In this document: one piece after another, positions 26,483 through 35,278 of the stretch | How positions within the stretch are numbered: position 1 is the stretch's first letter | Layout of the letters: every line of letters begins with the position of its first letter | From: Deltaproteobacteria bacterium | Lineage (GTDB): Bacteria > Desulfobacterota > BSN033 > WVXP01 | Direction of reading: 5' to 3' | Assembly (NCBI GenBank): GCA_019308905.1 | Contig: JAFDHF010000020.1 | Span: forward strand, 1-53,720 | DNA length: 53,720 nt | Notes under the pieces: model-generated | The model's input: the letters and a program-made list of their open reading frames with translations, nothing else | What the model was told of the DNA's origin: nothing | Database searches by the model: none | Position numbers and translations under genes: made by a program

Positions 26483-27502
26483 ATGGAATCGAACGTCGTA
26501 ACCAGAGCCGGCGGGCCCGAGGTCTTTGAACTCAGGGAGATGCCTATACCGGAGCCCGGTCCTGAGGAGGTTCTGGTCCGGGTGTGTGCCTGCGGGGTAA
26601 ACCCGGTGGACTGCAAGATCCGGAGAGGGGTCGTGGGCGGGCCGCACGTCTACCCACTGGTTCTGGGCTACGATGTCTCCGGTATCGTGGAGGCCGTGGG
26701 AGCACGGGTCACCGGTTTTCATCCAGGTGACGCGGTCTTCTACTGTTCCCCCATCAATATGCCGGGCGCCTATGCCGAATACCACAAGGTGGATCACAGG
26801 TTGGTCGCCCCAAAACCAAAGAACCTGTCCCATCGGGAAGCTGCCTCCATTCCTCTGGTGGGGCTTACGGTCTGGGAATCCCTTTTCGATCGCGCGGGAA
26901 TTAGGATCGGGGAGACCATCTTGGTTCACGGCGGATCAGGCGGGACCGGATCCATGGGCATCCAACTCGCCCACTGGGCCGGGCTGACAGTTGTCACGAC
27001 GACCAGGAGGGAGAACGAGTCCTTTGTCAGGAGGCTTGGGGCCGACCATGTTATCGACTATCGAGAGGTCGACTTCGTGGAAGGCGTCCGTTCCCTCACC
27101 CGTGGCCGTGGGGCTGACGTCGTCTTTGATACGGTGGGGGGACAGACCCTTGCGCGTTCCTTTGAAGCCTTATCACAGAACGGGCGTGTGGTCTCCATCG
27201 TGGAGACGGAGGAGCCGATCAGCCTGATGCCTCTCTTCATGCTGAATGCGAGTTTTCACTATGAATTCATGGCACTGGAAATGAACGTCGGCCGGGGTTT
27301 TGAGCGCAAACGGACGATTCTTCTCTATCTTTCCAAGCTGCTGGAGGACGGAACCATCCGGCCTGTTGTCCAGCGCACCTTCTCCCTGGCCGAGGCGGCC
27401 GCTGCTCACGAATGGCTCGAGACCGCCCATGTCCAGGGCAAGATAGTATTGGTGGTCGATCAAGGGGAGGACCGCCGAGATTCACGGGAGACGGGGCTTT
27501 GA
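26483..27502 (+). CDS. Zinc-independent quinone-oxidoreductase-like MDR enzyme
   Basis: This 339-residue medium-chain reductase of the quinone oxidoreductase (Qor/zeta-crystallin) branch has N-terminal GroES-like fold signatures (EVLVRVCACGVNPVDCKIRRG), the NADPH motif HGGSGGTGSMGIQLAHW near residue 150, and GADHVIDYRE. It lacks the Cys/His/Cys catalytic zinc set and the structural-zinc lobe of the ADH at 17981. It probably reduces an activated double bond or quinone. ATG 26483 is chosen because the family N-terminus (AGGPEVFELREMPIPEPGPE) starts there. It sits between AOR and the second amidase. Confidence 0.85.
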   Translation: MESNVVTRAGGPEVFELREMPIPEPGPEEVLVRVCACGVNPVDCKIRRGVVGGPHVYPLVLGYDVSGIVEAVGARVTGFHPGDAVFYCSPINMPGAYAEYHKVDHRLVAPKPKNLSHREAASIPLVGLTVWESLFDRAGIRIGETILVHGGSGGTGSMGIQLAHWAGLTVVTTTRRENESFVRRLGADHVIDYREVDFVEGVRSLTRGRGADVVFDTVGGQTLARSFEALSQNGRVVSIVETEEPISLMPLFMLNASFHYEFMALEMNVGRGFERKRTILLYLSKLLEDGTIRPVVQRTFSLAEAAAAHEWLETAHVQGKIVLVVDQGEDRRDSRETGL

Positions 27503-27531
27503 TAAACCTGACGAGCCGATCGGACAGGAGC

Positions 27532-28491
27532 ATGAAACGAATACCGAGAGAAAGGGCCAATCACTTCCTCTTTGATCCCCGGATCCCCCCGCAACTGGTC
27601 GTCGAGCCCGGAGAGAGATTCGTCATAGAGACAGAGGACAACCTTTCCGGATTTGTTACCTCGGGCGGCAGCGTGCCCGACATGGAGAACCTTCGCCCCC
27701 GTACCCTTCGGGAACCGCCTGAGTTCAATCCCCTCGGGGGCCCGGTGTTTGTCGAAGGAGCCACGAGGGGGGATCTGCTGGCAGTCCACGTGGAGGAAGT
27801 CGTTCCAGGGGAAGTGGGGTCGACATCGATCATCCCGGGTGTAGGGCCTTTCTCCGATTCGAAGAGATGGCCGGAGCTCGATGAGGCCTATGCCCACATG
27901 ATCAGGCACATACCGGGCCCGAGTGGGACGACTCGGGACGGAAAGGCGGTCTTTGCAGACGGGGTCGTCTGGGATCTGAGACCTTTCATCGGAACGATCG
28001 GTGTTGCCCCGGACCGCGAGGTGCCGACGAGCCTCTACGGACAGGGAAGATGGGGCGGTAACTGGGATTGTAGGGACATAAAAGAGGGATCAACCCTCTA
28101 TCTCAATTGTTTCCACGATGGGGGGCTCCTGTTCGTCGGAGACGTCCACGGGACCCAGGGGGACGCTGAGTTCAGCGGGGTGGCAAACGAAACCAAGGCA
28201 GAGGTCGTTCTCTCCTGTGAGATCATCAGGAAAAAACAGATCTCCTATCCAAGGATCGAAACACCTGATTCGATTATTGCCCTGTTCGCGACGAGACCCC
28301 TTGAGGACGGGGTAAAGACGGCCATTACCTACCTGATGGAGTGGATGATCGAGGAGTATGAACTCTCCCCTCGAGAGGCTTATCTAAGGATAGCCACCGA
28401 TCCCGATTTCAGGGTGAATATCTATCAGATGGTTCGAGTCGGATGGATCAATTACACTGTGGGGGCTCAGTATCCCAAGAGCCATCTCTGA
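27532..28491 (+). CDS. FmdA/AmdA family formamidase/acetamidase, copy 2
   Basis: This 319-residue homologue of the amidase at 19083 shares its length and motif order: GPVFVEGATRGDLLAVHVEE, PGVGPFSDS, RPFIGTIGVAP, GGNWDCRDI and HDGGLLFVGDVHGTQGDAEF. It ends VGAQYPKSHL where the first copy ends AGAEFSKRYLP. The start MKRIPRERA also parallels copy 1. AGGAG lies immediately before ATG 27532. The copies differ throughout, so this is not a recent duplication. Two amidases with possibly different amide substrates, or a hetero-oligomer, could explain the pair. It is the last gene of the operon. Confidence 0.88.
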   Translation: MKRIPRERANHFLFDPRIPPQLVVEPGERFVIETEDNLSGFVTSGGSVPDMENLRPRTLREPPEFNPLGGPVFVEGATRGDLLAVHVEEVVPGEVGSTSIIPGVGPFSDSKRWPELDEAYAHMIRHIPGPSGTTRDGKAVFADGVVWDLRPFIGTIGVAPDREVPTSLYGQGRWGGNWDCRDIKEGSTLYLNCFHDGGLLFVGDVHGTQGDAEFSGVANETKAEVVLSCEIIRKKQISYPRIETPDSIIALFATRPLEDGVKTAITYLMEWMIEEYELSPREAYLRIATDPDFRVNIYQMVRVGWINYTVGAQYPKSHL

Positions 28492-28553
28492 TGTTACCGG
28501 CTGGCAACCGCTCAAGGATAGAGTGGACCTCGGTGTTGCTCGACCGTCTTGGA

Positions 28554-28577
28554 TCGGGCAGGCATAGGGTTGCCCGG
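28554..28577 (+). terminator. Stem-loop after the catabolic operon
   Basis: CGGGCA and TGCCCG pair around a loop of about 11 nt. A second perfect stem follows closely. No T run is seen, so terminator function is tentative. Confidence 0.35.
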
Positions 28578-28583
28578 CTTCTG

Positions 28584-28601
28584 AATCTCTTCTGAGAGAT
28601 T
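28584..28601 (+). terminator. Second stem-loop after the catabolic operon
   Basis: AATCTCT (28584-28590) and AGAGATT (28595-28601) form a perfect 7-bp stem with a TCTG loop. The pair of stem-loops may mark the 3' end of the long transcript. Confidence 0.4.
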
Positions 28602-28723
28602 GTCTCGAGTGTGCCCGCCCGGTTCTGATCGTTCCATCCATTCTCCCTTCCTTTTCCCTGAGCCCTATCCATAGAGGGTTTGTCCCTTGATTGACGTGGC
28701 GGAGAATCTCCAAAAGAAAAAAC

Positions 28724-28753
28724 TTGACAGCCCATCTGATGTCTGGTTATAAA
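28724..28753 (+). promoter_or_regulatory. Strong sigma-70-type promoter of the second sugar-importer operon
   Basis: TTGACA (28724-28729), an 18-nt spacer and TATAAA (28748-28753) form a near-consensus promoter. The region just upstream is A-rich (CAAAAGAAAAAA), like an UP element. Confidence 0.75.
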
Positions 28754-28757
28754 AAGT

Positions 28758-28771
28758 AACTGTTAAAAGTT
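28758..28771. promoter_or_regulatory. Operator-like palindrome at the transcription start
   Basis: AACTGTTAAAAGTT is an inverted repeat of the form AACTnTTAAnAGTT placed just after the -10 box. A repressor bound here would block initiation. One of the GntR/FCD regulators at 34598 or 35515 is a possible binder. Confidence 0.45.
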
Positions 28772-28876
28772 AAACACGCTGCGGGGTACCGCTCTCTTTT
28801 GGGGAAAGGAGGTGAGGCTGGAGAAAGATCGACCAATCGACTACTCACTTGCAGAGACTGGGAAGGAGGTTGAATC

Positions 28877-30190
28877 ATGAAGAAACAGGGACTGTTGATT
28901 TTTGCCGTGGCTGCCGTCTTCGTGCTGGGTTTTGTGTCGACGGGTTTCTCAGCCGGGATTACGCTGAGGGTGGCCAACCAGGCGAGCCAGTGGGCTGATG
29001 CATTCAAGAAGTTCGTGCCTCAGTTCACGGAAGAGACGGGCATAAAGATCGAATTCGAGGATATTTCTTTTGGGGTCATGTATGAGAAACTGAAGACCAC
29101 CTTCATCGGCGGTGCCTCCAAGTACGACATGATTTGGTATGACACGATGTGGACACCGGAGTTCGCCAAGAGGAAATGGATCAGAGATCTGAGCGCCTAT
29201 TTGGAGGATCCATCATTGACCCCGAGTGGTTTTGGATACCCCCATGATTTCTTCGGGACCTTCTATTCCGGCGCGTATCCGGCTGACAACCGATGGGACC
29301 TGCCGGAGGGGATATTCGGCATCCCGTGGATAGCGGGATTCAGGCCCCTGTACTACAGAACAGACTTGGTCAAGCAAGCGGGGTTTGTCGATCCTTTGGG
29401 TGAGGCGAAGCCGCCCGACACGATGGACGAGCTCCTCGCCTATGCACGCAAGATCAATGATCCGGCGAACAAGGTCTACGGCTACGTCATGCCTGCCAAG
29501 CGGCCCAGGATCGTCTATGACTGGTCCGGCTTCTTGTGGACCTATGGTGGTGACTTTTTTGACAAAGACTACAGACCTATCTTCAACAATCCGGCAGGTG
29601 TGAAAGCGCTCGAGACCTATATCGAACTCGGCAAAGTCGCCCCCCCGGGAGTAGCGGCCTATCACATCACGGAGGCCTGGACGTCCTTTATGCAGGGCCA
29701 GGCCGCTCTTGCATGGACCTGGCAGGATCTGGCCTCGGTGGCACGAAAGCAGTCTCAGATCATAGGGAAGTTCAAGTGTGCACCGCCTCCGGTTTACGGG
29801 GGTAGAAGGATCCCTCTGGTGGGTGGTATCACCGTCTCGATCCCGACAAGGGCACCCCATCCCGAGGAAGCCTTCAAGTTCGTCACCTACGCGTTGATGC
29901 CGGAGAGGGCCAAGAAGGCAACACTCATGGGGGCTACGGTTCAGAGGCGGAGTACCTGGGACGATCCGGAAGTGGAGAAGATGTATCCCTCCGCAGTGGG
30001 TGATCTGGAAGATTTGTGCCAGGACAGCGGGAGAACGGTCCCTCTCATTCCTGAATGGGCAACCGTGGATCAGATCATCGGGGAACAGATGTCGGCTGCC
30101 TTCTCGGGGCAGAAATCGGCCAAGGAGGCTCTGGATGCGGCGGCCGAGAAGGTCTACAAATTCATGAAGGAGGCAGGTTACTACGACTGA
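28877..30190 (+). CDS. ABC importer sugar-type substrate-binding protein, Sec-exported
   Basis: This 437-residue extracellular solute-binding protein (family 1) begins MKKQGLLIFAVAAVFVLGFV with a Sec cleavage site near GFSAG (residues 23-27). No lipobox is present. The mature protein has the family features VKFEDISFGVMYEKL-like early lobe, IPWIAGFRPLYYRTDL and the FMQGQAALAWTW segment. GGAAGGAGGT lies just before the ATG. It is followed by a hairpin and two permease genes, but no ATPase gene. The Sec signal contrasts with the Tat signal of the binding protein at 11892. The ligand is probably a carbohydrate or polyol. Confidence 0.9.
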   Translation: MKKQGLLIFAVAAVFVLGFVSTGFSAGITLRVANQASQWADAFKKFVPQFTEETGIKIEFEDISFGVMYEKLKTTFIGGASKYDMIWYDTMWTPEFAKRKWIRDLSAYLEDPSLTPSGFGYPHDFFGTFYSGAYPADNRWDLPEGIFGIPWIAGFRPLYYRTDLVKQAGFVDPLGEAKPPDTMDELLAYARKINDPANKVYGYVMPAKRPRIVYDWSGFLWTYGGDFFDKDYRPIFNNPAGVKALETYIELGKVAPPGVAAYHITEAWTSFMQGQAALAWTWQDLASVARKQSQIIGKFKCAPPPVYGGRRIPLVGGITVSIPTRAPHPEEAFKFVTYALMPERAKKATLMGATVQRRSTWDDPEVEKMYPSAVGDLEDLCQDSGRTVPLIPEWATVDQIIGEQMSAAFSGQKSAKEALDAAAEKVYKFMKEAGYYD

Positions 30191-30234
30191 GGCGCGGCGG
30201 GTGCCACGACTCGAGCCTCTACCGAGTAAGGGGG

Positions 30235-30264
30235 AGAGGGGAAGGCTCAGACTCCTTTCCCCCC
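30235..30264 (+). terminator. Intergenic hairpin after binding-protein gene
   Basis: GAGGGGAAGG pairs imperfectly with CCTTTCCCCCC around an 8-nt loop and is followed by TTGTTCTTT. It could be an attenuator that lowers permease relative to binding-protein expression. Confidence 0.5.
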
Positions 30265-30296
30265 TTGTTCTTTGCCGGTGAAATGGAAGCCCTTCC

Positions 30297-31166
30297 ATGG
30301 AGAACTTGAGGAAAAGCGGAGCCTTGTTCTACGTCCTCCCTGCGCTGATCGTTATGGCGGTCATAACGTTCTACCCCTTCGTTTACACCGTTTTCTTGAG
30401 CCTTTGCGACTGGAACCTGACGACCTTTCGGGGAAGGCATTTCATAGGCATTGACAACTACCTGAGCTTCTTGACCGACGAGGACGCCTGGAACTCCCTC
30501 AGGGTCACCGGAATATACCTGGTTTCGTGCGTTGGAGTCGAATTCGTCTTGGGCATTGCCATTGCGTTTCTGTTCGACGTGAAATTCAAAGGGCAGGATT
30601 TCATAAGGAATCTGCTCCTCTTTCCCATGGTGATGTCTCCGGTGGTGGCCGGGCTGATCTGGCGGTGGATATTCAATGCAGAGTTGGGGTTTGCAAACTA
30701 CGTCGTTGAACTCCTCGGTTTCTCGGCCCTCCCGTGGCTGACCAAGCCCAAGCTCGCGCTCTTCTCGGTCATACTGGCCGATATCTGGCAGTGGACACCC
30801 TTTGTCTTCCTGGTCTGCCTGGCGGGCCTCCAGTCTGTGCCCGGCGAGTTGATAGAGGCCGCCAGCCTGGACGGTGCTTCCTGGTTTCAGATTCAGCGGT
30901 TTGTCTCGTTGCCGGTCATCAAGCCGGTGATACTTACCGGCCTTCTCATCCGAACAATCGACGCACTGAGGTTTGTAGACAAGATCTTCGTCCTCACCTA
31001 CGGCGGCCCGGGGTCGGCCACATCCGTTCTTGGATTCCTGATCTATCTGAAAGGATTCAAATACTTCCAGATGGGCATGACCGCCGCCTTCTCGCTTATT
31101 CTGCTCGGCATTATCATATTCCTCGCGAATATGCTGATTCGTTCCTTTCGGGGGGAGAGAGAATGA
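30297..31166 (+). CDS. ABC sugar permease, MalF/UgpA-like
   Basis: This 289-residue inner-membrane protein has six predicted spans. It begins with a hydrophobic segment near residue 12 (ALFYVLPALIVMAVITFYPF) and carries the EAA loop IEAASLDGASWFQIQRFVSL near residue 185. It pairs with the next gene product, whose ATG overlaps its stop codon (ATGA). The ribosome binding site is weak, consistent with reduced synthesis after the upstream hairpin. Confidence 0.9.
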   Translation: MENLRKSGALFYVLPALIVMAVITFYPFVYTVFLSLCDWNLTTFRGRHFIGIDNYLSFLTDEDAWNSLRVTGIYLVSCVGVEFVLGIAIAFLFDVKFKGQDFIRNLLLFPMVMSPVVAGLIWRWIFNAELGFANYVVELLGFSALPWLTKPKLALFSVILADIWQWTPFVFLVCLAGLQSVPGELIEAASLDGASWFQIQRFVSLPVIKPVILTGLLIRTIDALRFVDKIFVLTYGGPGSATSVLGFLIYLKGFKYFQMGMTAAFSLILLGIIIFLANMLIRSFRGERE

Positions 31167-32005
31167 TCTCCACAGACAGAGGACCTGTTTTGAAGATACT
31201 GTTGGGCTCCGTAAAGTACATCACCGTGGGAGCCATCGTCACGTTTTTCTGCTTTCCCATATTCTGGACGGTCATTACATCGATAAAGCCTCTCGACCTT
31301 ATTCCGAGAATGCCGCCTGTTTGGTGGTTCAGGCCGACCCTCGAGCATTACATATCGATCTTTGTGGACAAGGGACTCACAAAGAGCCTCTGGAACAGCT
31401 TCTCCATCGCCACCATGAGTACGGTCCTCTCGCTCCTGGTAGGAACGCCTGCGGCTTATGCTTTTTCCAGATTCAAGCTCCCGGCGAAGGAACATCTCGC
31501 CTTCTACTTCCTGACCGCTCGAATGGCTCCCCCCATATCGGTGATCCTTCCCCTTTTCCTGATCTTCAGTTCTCTCGGGCTTCTCGATACGAAGTTCGTT
31601 CTCGTGATCGCATACATGACCTTCAACTTCTCCTTTGTGATCTGGATGATGCGGGGATTCTTCAACGAGATTCCACCCGAGTTGGACGAATCCGCCATGG
31701 TTGACGGGTGTTCCAGGTTCGGGGCCTTCCTGAAGGTGGCTTTGCCGCTTACGGCGCCGGGATTGGCGGCTTCGGCAATCATCTGTTTTATTTTTTCGTG
31801 GAACGAGTTTCTCTTCGCCCTGATCCTGACGAACATATCGGCAAAGACCCTCCCGGTCGCGGCTGCGGGGTTCATTACGGACAGGATGGTGCTGTGGGGC
31901 AAGCTTTGTGCTGCCTCGGTGGTGATATATCTGCCCGTCATGATCTTCGGCCTGCTTACGCGCCGCTATCTGATCCGGGGTCTGACCCTGGGAGGCATCA
32001 AGTAG
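31163..32005 (+). CDS. ABC sugar permease, MalG/UgpE-like
   Basis: This 280-residue protein has six predicted spans, an early FPIFWTVITSIK segment typical of MalG-side permeases and the EAA loop LDESAMVDGCSRFGAFLKVA near residue 174. The first Glu-Ala-Ala is ESA. The start ATG overlaps the previous TGA and has GGGGGAGAG 7 nt upstream. A longer open frame extends back into the preceding gene but is not real. No ATPase follows, so the importer probably borrows one. Confidence 0.9.
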   Translation: MISTDRGPVLKILLGSVKYITVGAIVTFFCFPIFWTVITSIKPLDLIPRMPPVWWFRPTLEHYISIFVDKGLTKSLWNSFSIATMSTVLSLLVGTPAAYAFSRFKLPAKEHLAFYFLTARMAPPISVILPLFLIFSSLGLLDTKFVLVIAYMTFNFSFVIWMMRGFFNEIPPELDESAMVDGCSRFGAFLKVALPLTAPGLAASAIICFIFSWNEFLFALILTNISAKTLPVAAAGFITDRMVLWGKLCAASVVIYLPVMIFGLLTRRYLIRGLTLGGIK

Positions 32006-32099
32006 GGGGGAGAGGTCACAGGCGTTCAGTCATCTGGGGAAGAGGAATTTCGATATCCCTGTAAAGAGCGGGTGCGAGCGAGCAGAAAGGAGCCGAAAT

Positions 32100-33089
32100 A
32101 TGGAGATAATAGACGCCCATGCACACATCTGGACATGCATCAGCGGCGAAAGGTCCGGCCACGTCCGCTGCCGGAGCGATCGATATGGAAAAGCCAGGGT
32201 CTGGTCGATCCGGCGGTCCGGAGAAGTCCCCGGCTTCCGGTCTGATAAGTGGACCAGAGGCAGGGAGGTGATCGAGCGGTGGATCCCGCCTTCTTTTGTG
32301 AACAGCTCCGTGGAACCGGAGGTCTTGATCGAGTACATGGACTGGATCGGCGTTTCAAAGGCCATTCTCATGCAGGCCCCCACCTACGGAAACCAGAACG
32401 AGTACTACAGGGAAGTGCTCGACCGCCATGGAGACCGTTTCTGCGGCGGAATGGCACTCGTTGATGCCCGGAAGGACGTCTCGGAGATGTGTGAAGACCT
32501 GGAGTATGCGATCGTCGGCCTCGGGCTCAAGGGTGTCAAGTTCGAAACTCCGGATTCGGAAATCTGGGTGGATGAACCCAGATACGACCCTTTCTGGAAG
32601 AAGCTGGTTGATCTCGACGGGGTTCTGGGTATTGATCTCGGATGGGAAATCGGTAACCCATACACTTTTCAGATCGATCGTCTGGAAAACCTGATGGGGC
32701 GGTTCGAAACCATGCGTGTGGTTGTGATGCATCTGGGGGTCAGCAATCTCCTGGATATGAGCCAGCGCTACCCCTTCCCGGATCTTCAGAGGACGCTGAA
32801 GCTGGGCAGGTACAAGAACCTCTGGTTCGAGCTCGCCTCGATCGTCCACATGGGCGGAGACCAGGAGTATCCTTTCCCAAGAGTCCAGGAGATCGTCCGG
32901 GTCGCCTTTGAGGCCGTGGGGCCGGCGAAGCTTATATGGGGCAGCGACTTTCCCACGGCTCTCGACGTCTGCACGTACAAGCAGACCCTGAATCTCGTTG
33001 CCCGGCAGTGTGATTTCCTTTCAGAGGAGGACAAGGCGTGGATTCTGGAGAGAAGTGCCCGCAGTGCCTACAAGATCGACGATGACTGA
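32100..33089 (+). CDS. Amidohydrolase-2 family metal-dependent hydrolase/decarboxylase
   Basis: This 329-residue TIM-barrel protein belongs to the amidohydrolase-related (ACMSD-like) family. Metal and catalytic residues visible are His7 and His9 in DAHAHIW, His211 in VVMHLG and Asp283 in WGSDFP. Members hydrolyse or decarboxylate lactones, aromatic acids and related compounds, and several sugar-catabolic lactonases belong here. AAAGGAGCC precedes the ATG. Following directly on the importer genes, it may open a lactone or remove a carboxyl group from the imported compound. The substrate is unresolved. Confidence 0.85.
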   Translation: MEIIDAHAHIWTCISGERSGHVRCRSDRYGKARVWSIRRSGEVPGFRSDKWTRGREVIERWIPPSFVNSSVEPEVLIEYMDWIGVSKAILMQAPTYGNQNEYYREVLDRHGDRFCGGMALVDARKDVSEMCEDLEYAIVGLGLKGVKFETPDSEIWVDEPRYDPFWKKLVDLDGVLGIDLGWEIGNPYTFQIDRLENLMGRFETMRVVVMHLGVSNLLDMSQRYPFPDLQRTLKLGRYKNLWFELASIVHMGGDQEYPFPRVQEIVRVAFEAVGPAKLIWGSDFPTALDVCTYKQTLNLVARQCDFLSEEDKAWILERSARSAYKIDDD

Positions 33090-33200
33090 TCCAAGAAGGC
33101 GGCGGCCTGCCGGGCCGAATCACCGGTGCCCGATGAGATCGGAAAAAAGAAGAGGACAGACAGAGCAGGGACAGCCTGCTTGGGAAGGAAGGTGGTTTTC

Positions 33201-34571
33201 ATGGGCAAGACATTCAGCATGACGCCCGAGGCTGTGGAGAGTCTCGAGACCAGGTACAGGAGGATCGTGACGCCCATTCCCGTTCCTGAATCCCTGGGAA
33301 TCCTGGAAGAGCTCCGCCGGTTCGAACCCCGGTCTATGACAGGCCAACCATTGATCATATGGGATCGGGCCGAAGGTGTAAACGTCTATGATCCGTACGG
33401 GAACAAGTGGCTCGACTGGAGTTCGGGCGTGCTCGTGACAAACGCCGGGCATGGGAGGCAGGAGATTCGGGAAGCCATGGCCCATCAGCTTGAAAGACCT
33501 CTTCTCCACAACTACTGCTTTCCCAGTGAAATCCGGGCAAAGCTCGCCAGGAGACTGTCAGAGCTGGCCCCGCCGGGCCTTGACAAGGTTTTTCTGCTCA
33601 CCACGGGATCCGAAGCCATAGAGTGTGCCATCAAGCTCGCTCGCACCTATGGGCTGGGCAGAGGTGGGAAGAAGAAGAACGTGATCGTTTCATTCGAGAA
33701 GGCCTTCCATGGCAGAACCCTCGGATCCCAGATGGTGGGGGGCATTCCCGAGGGCAAGAAATGGATCGTCAACCTGGATCCCGACATGTGCCAGGTGCCG
33801 TTTCCAGGGGATTTCCGCGTTGAGGATCCCTCCTTCTCTCTCTTTGAGAAGACCTTGAGACAGCGAGGGATCGACGGGGACCGTGTGGCGGCCGTAATAA
33901 GCGAGACCTTTCAGGGCGGAGGGGCGAGCTTCTTCCCCGAAGGGTACGTGAAGGAGTTGAAAGCCTGGTGTGAGACCCACGGAGCCCTCCTGATCCTGGA
34001 CGAGATTCAAGCGGGATTCGGCAGGACCGGCAGGATGTTCGGGTTTGAGCACTATGGGGTCGTTCCTGACCTGGCGGTCTTCGGGAAGGGGATTACGAGC
34101 TGTATGCCCTTGTCCGCGGTGATCGGGCCTCAGGAGATCATGGACCTGTACGAGCCCGGCACCATGACCAGCACGCACTCGGGCAACCCCGTCTGCTGTG
34201 CCGCGGCTCTGGCGAATCTCGATCTTATCGTGGGCGAAGGGCTGGTCGAGAATGCCGCGTCGGTGGGAGAGACCCTGGGAAGGGCCCTGGGGGACCTGAA
34301 AGGAGAATTCCCCGCCGTCGTGGGAGCGGTTCATGGGCGGGGGATGGTCTACGGCCTCCACATGGTCGAGAAGGGTTCCAAGGAGCCTGACGGCGAGCTG
34401 GCCTTTCGCATAGTCGAGAAGGCGGTTCAGAGGGGGTTGATGCTCTTTGCCCCGGTCGGGTTCGGCGGTGCTACCATCAAGATCTGTCCGCCCTTGACCA
34501 TGACCGAGGAAGCGGTAAGGGACGGGTTGGAGGCTTTGCGGGAGGCATTCGAGGCTGAGGCGGGAGCCTGA
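33201..34571 (+). CDS. Class III PLP-dependent aminotransferase
   Basis: This 456-residue fold-type I enzyme resembles 4-aminobutyrate and other omega-amino-acid aminotransferases. The PLP pocket is marked by TTGSEAIECAIKLAR, the cofactor-binding Asp267 in LILDEIQAGFGRTG, and the Schiff-base Lys296 in VFGKGI. ATG 33201 is chosen because GGAAGGAAGGTGG lies just upstream. The frame itself is open from 33126. It lies between an amidohydrolase and a GntR/FCD regulator. An amine donor or amino-ketone substrate is likely. Confidence 0.92.
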   Translation: MGKTFSMTPEAVESLETRYRRIVTPIPVPESLGILEELRRFEPRSMTGQPLIIWDRAEGVNVYDPYGNKWLDWSSGVLVTNAGHGRQEIREAMAHQLERPLLHNYCFPSEIRAKLARRLSELAPPGLDKVFLLTTGSEAIECAIKLARTYGLGRGGKKKNVIVSFEKAFHGRTLGSQMVGGIPEGKKWIVNLDPDMCQVPFPGDFRVEDPSFSLFEKTLRQRGIDGDRVAAVISETFQGGGASFFPEGYVKELKAWCETHGALLILDEIQAGFGRTGRMFGFEHYGVVPDLAVFGKGITSCMPLSAVIGPQEIMDLYEPGTMTSTHSGNPVCCAAALANLDLIVGEGLVENAASVGETLGRALGDLKGEFPAVVGAVHGRGMVYGLHMVEKGSKEPDGELAFRIVEKAVQRGLMLFAPVGFGGATIKICPPLTMTEEAVRDGLEALREAFEAEAGA

Positions 34572-34597
34572 AGGGCTGCTTCTGGAAGGTGTCTGCC

Positions 34598-35278
34598 GTG
34601 GAGATCGAGAAGCTGCATCACAAGAGTCTCAGCGAAGAGGTCTTCGAACTTCTCAGGGAGAAGATCATCCGGTGGAAGTTCAGGCCCGGTCAGAGGCTGA
34701 AAGACCGGGAGCTGGCCGAAGGTTTGGGGGTAAGCCGGAGTCTGGTGAGGCATGCCTTCACCCTTCTTGAAAAGGACGGTCTTGTCAAGGTTTCGCGGAC
34801 AGGGGTTTATGTCTCCCGGTTTACAAAGAGGGAGATTCAAGAGATATACGAGGTGAGGAGACTACTGGAGTCCTTCGCCCTCGAGTCGGCCTACGATAAC
34901 ATCACAGATGAGGAGCTGGACGAGATCGAGGGGAAGATAAATGAGACCAAACGAGACCTGGAGATGGGACAACTCGAGGCGAGCTACGCCCTCGACGTGG
35001 CCATCCACCAACTCATAGTCAACAAATGCAACAATTCCCAGATCAAGAAGATGTACTCGAACTACCGCAGCATCCTTGGGATAATCATCCTTTCGGATTA
35101 CAACAAGCCCGATAACGTGGTGGAATCCTTTGAGGAGCACTGCCGGATCTTCGAAGCCATCAAGCAGAGAGATTTGAACAAGGCAAGGGAGGCGTTGCTC
35201 TCCCATCTTTCCGGTTCGATGAACCGTGTGATCGAGATGTTTGGAAACATGGCATCTTCGAACACCTCCGGTCCGTGA
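34598..35278 (+). CDS. GntR family regulator, FCD subfamily (first of two)
   Basis: This 226-residue regulator has an N-terminal winged helix (LSEEVFELLREKIIRW, then LAEGLGVSRSLVRHAF) and a helical FCD ligand-binding domain (about 75-215). EVRRLLESFALESA is followed by metal-site candidates, including Asp and His residues near DVAIHQLIV and EEHCRIFEAI. FCD regulators usually sense organic acids or sugar acids. GTG 34598 is preferred because GGAAGG lies 8 nt upstream. GTG 34589 is possible. It directly follows the aminotransferase gene and is followed by a promoter region and a second regulator of the same family. Confidence 0.88.
   Translation: MEIEKLHHKSLSEEVFELLREKIIRWKFRPGQRLKDRELAEGLGVSRSLVRHAFTLLEKDGLVKVSRTGVYVSRFTKREIQEIYEVRRLLESFALESAYDNITDEELDEIEGKINETKRDLEMGQLEASYALDVAIHQLIVNKCNNSQIKKMYSNYRSILGIIILSDYNKPDNVVESFEEHCRIFEAIKQRDLNKAREALLSHLSGSMNRVIEMFGNMASSNTSGP

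Larger units (their letters stand above)
28492..28876. other. Operon boundary: hairpins, promoter, operator-like palindrome
   Basis: This 385-nt gap separates the 14-gene operon from the next transporter operon. It holds two small stem-loops (28554-28577 and 28584-28601), a strong promoter (28724-28753) and a palindrome at the predicted start site (28758-28771). I see no gene. Confidence 0.65.
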
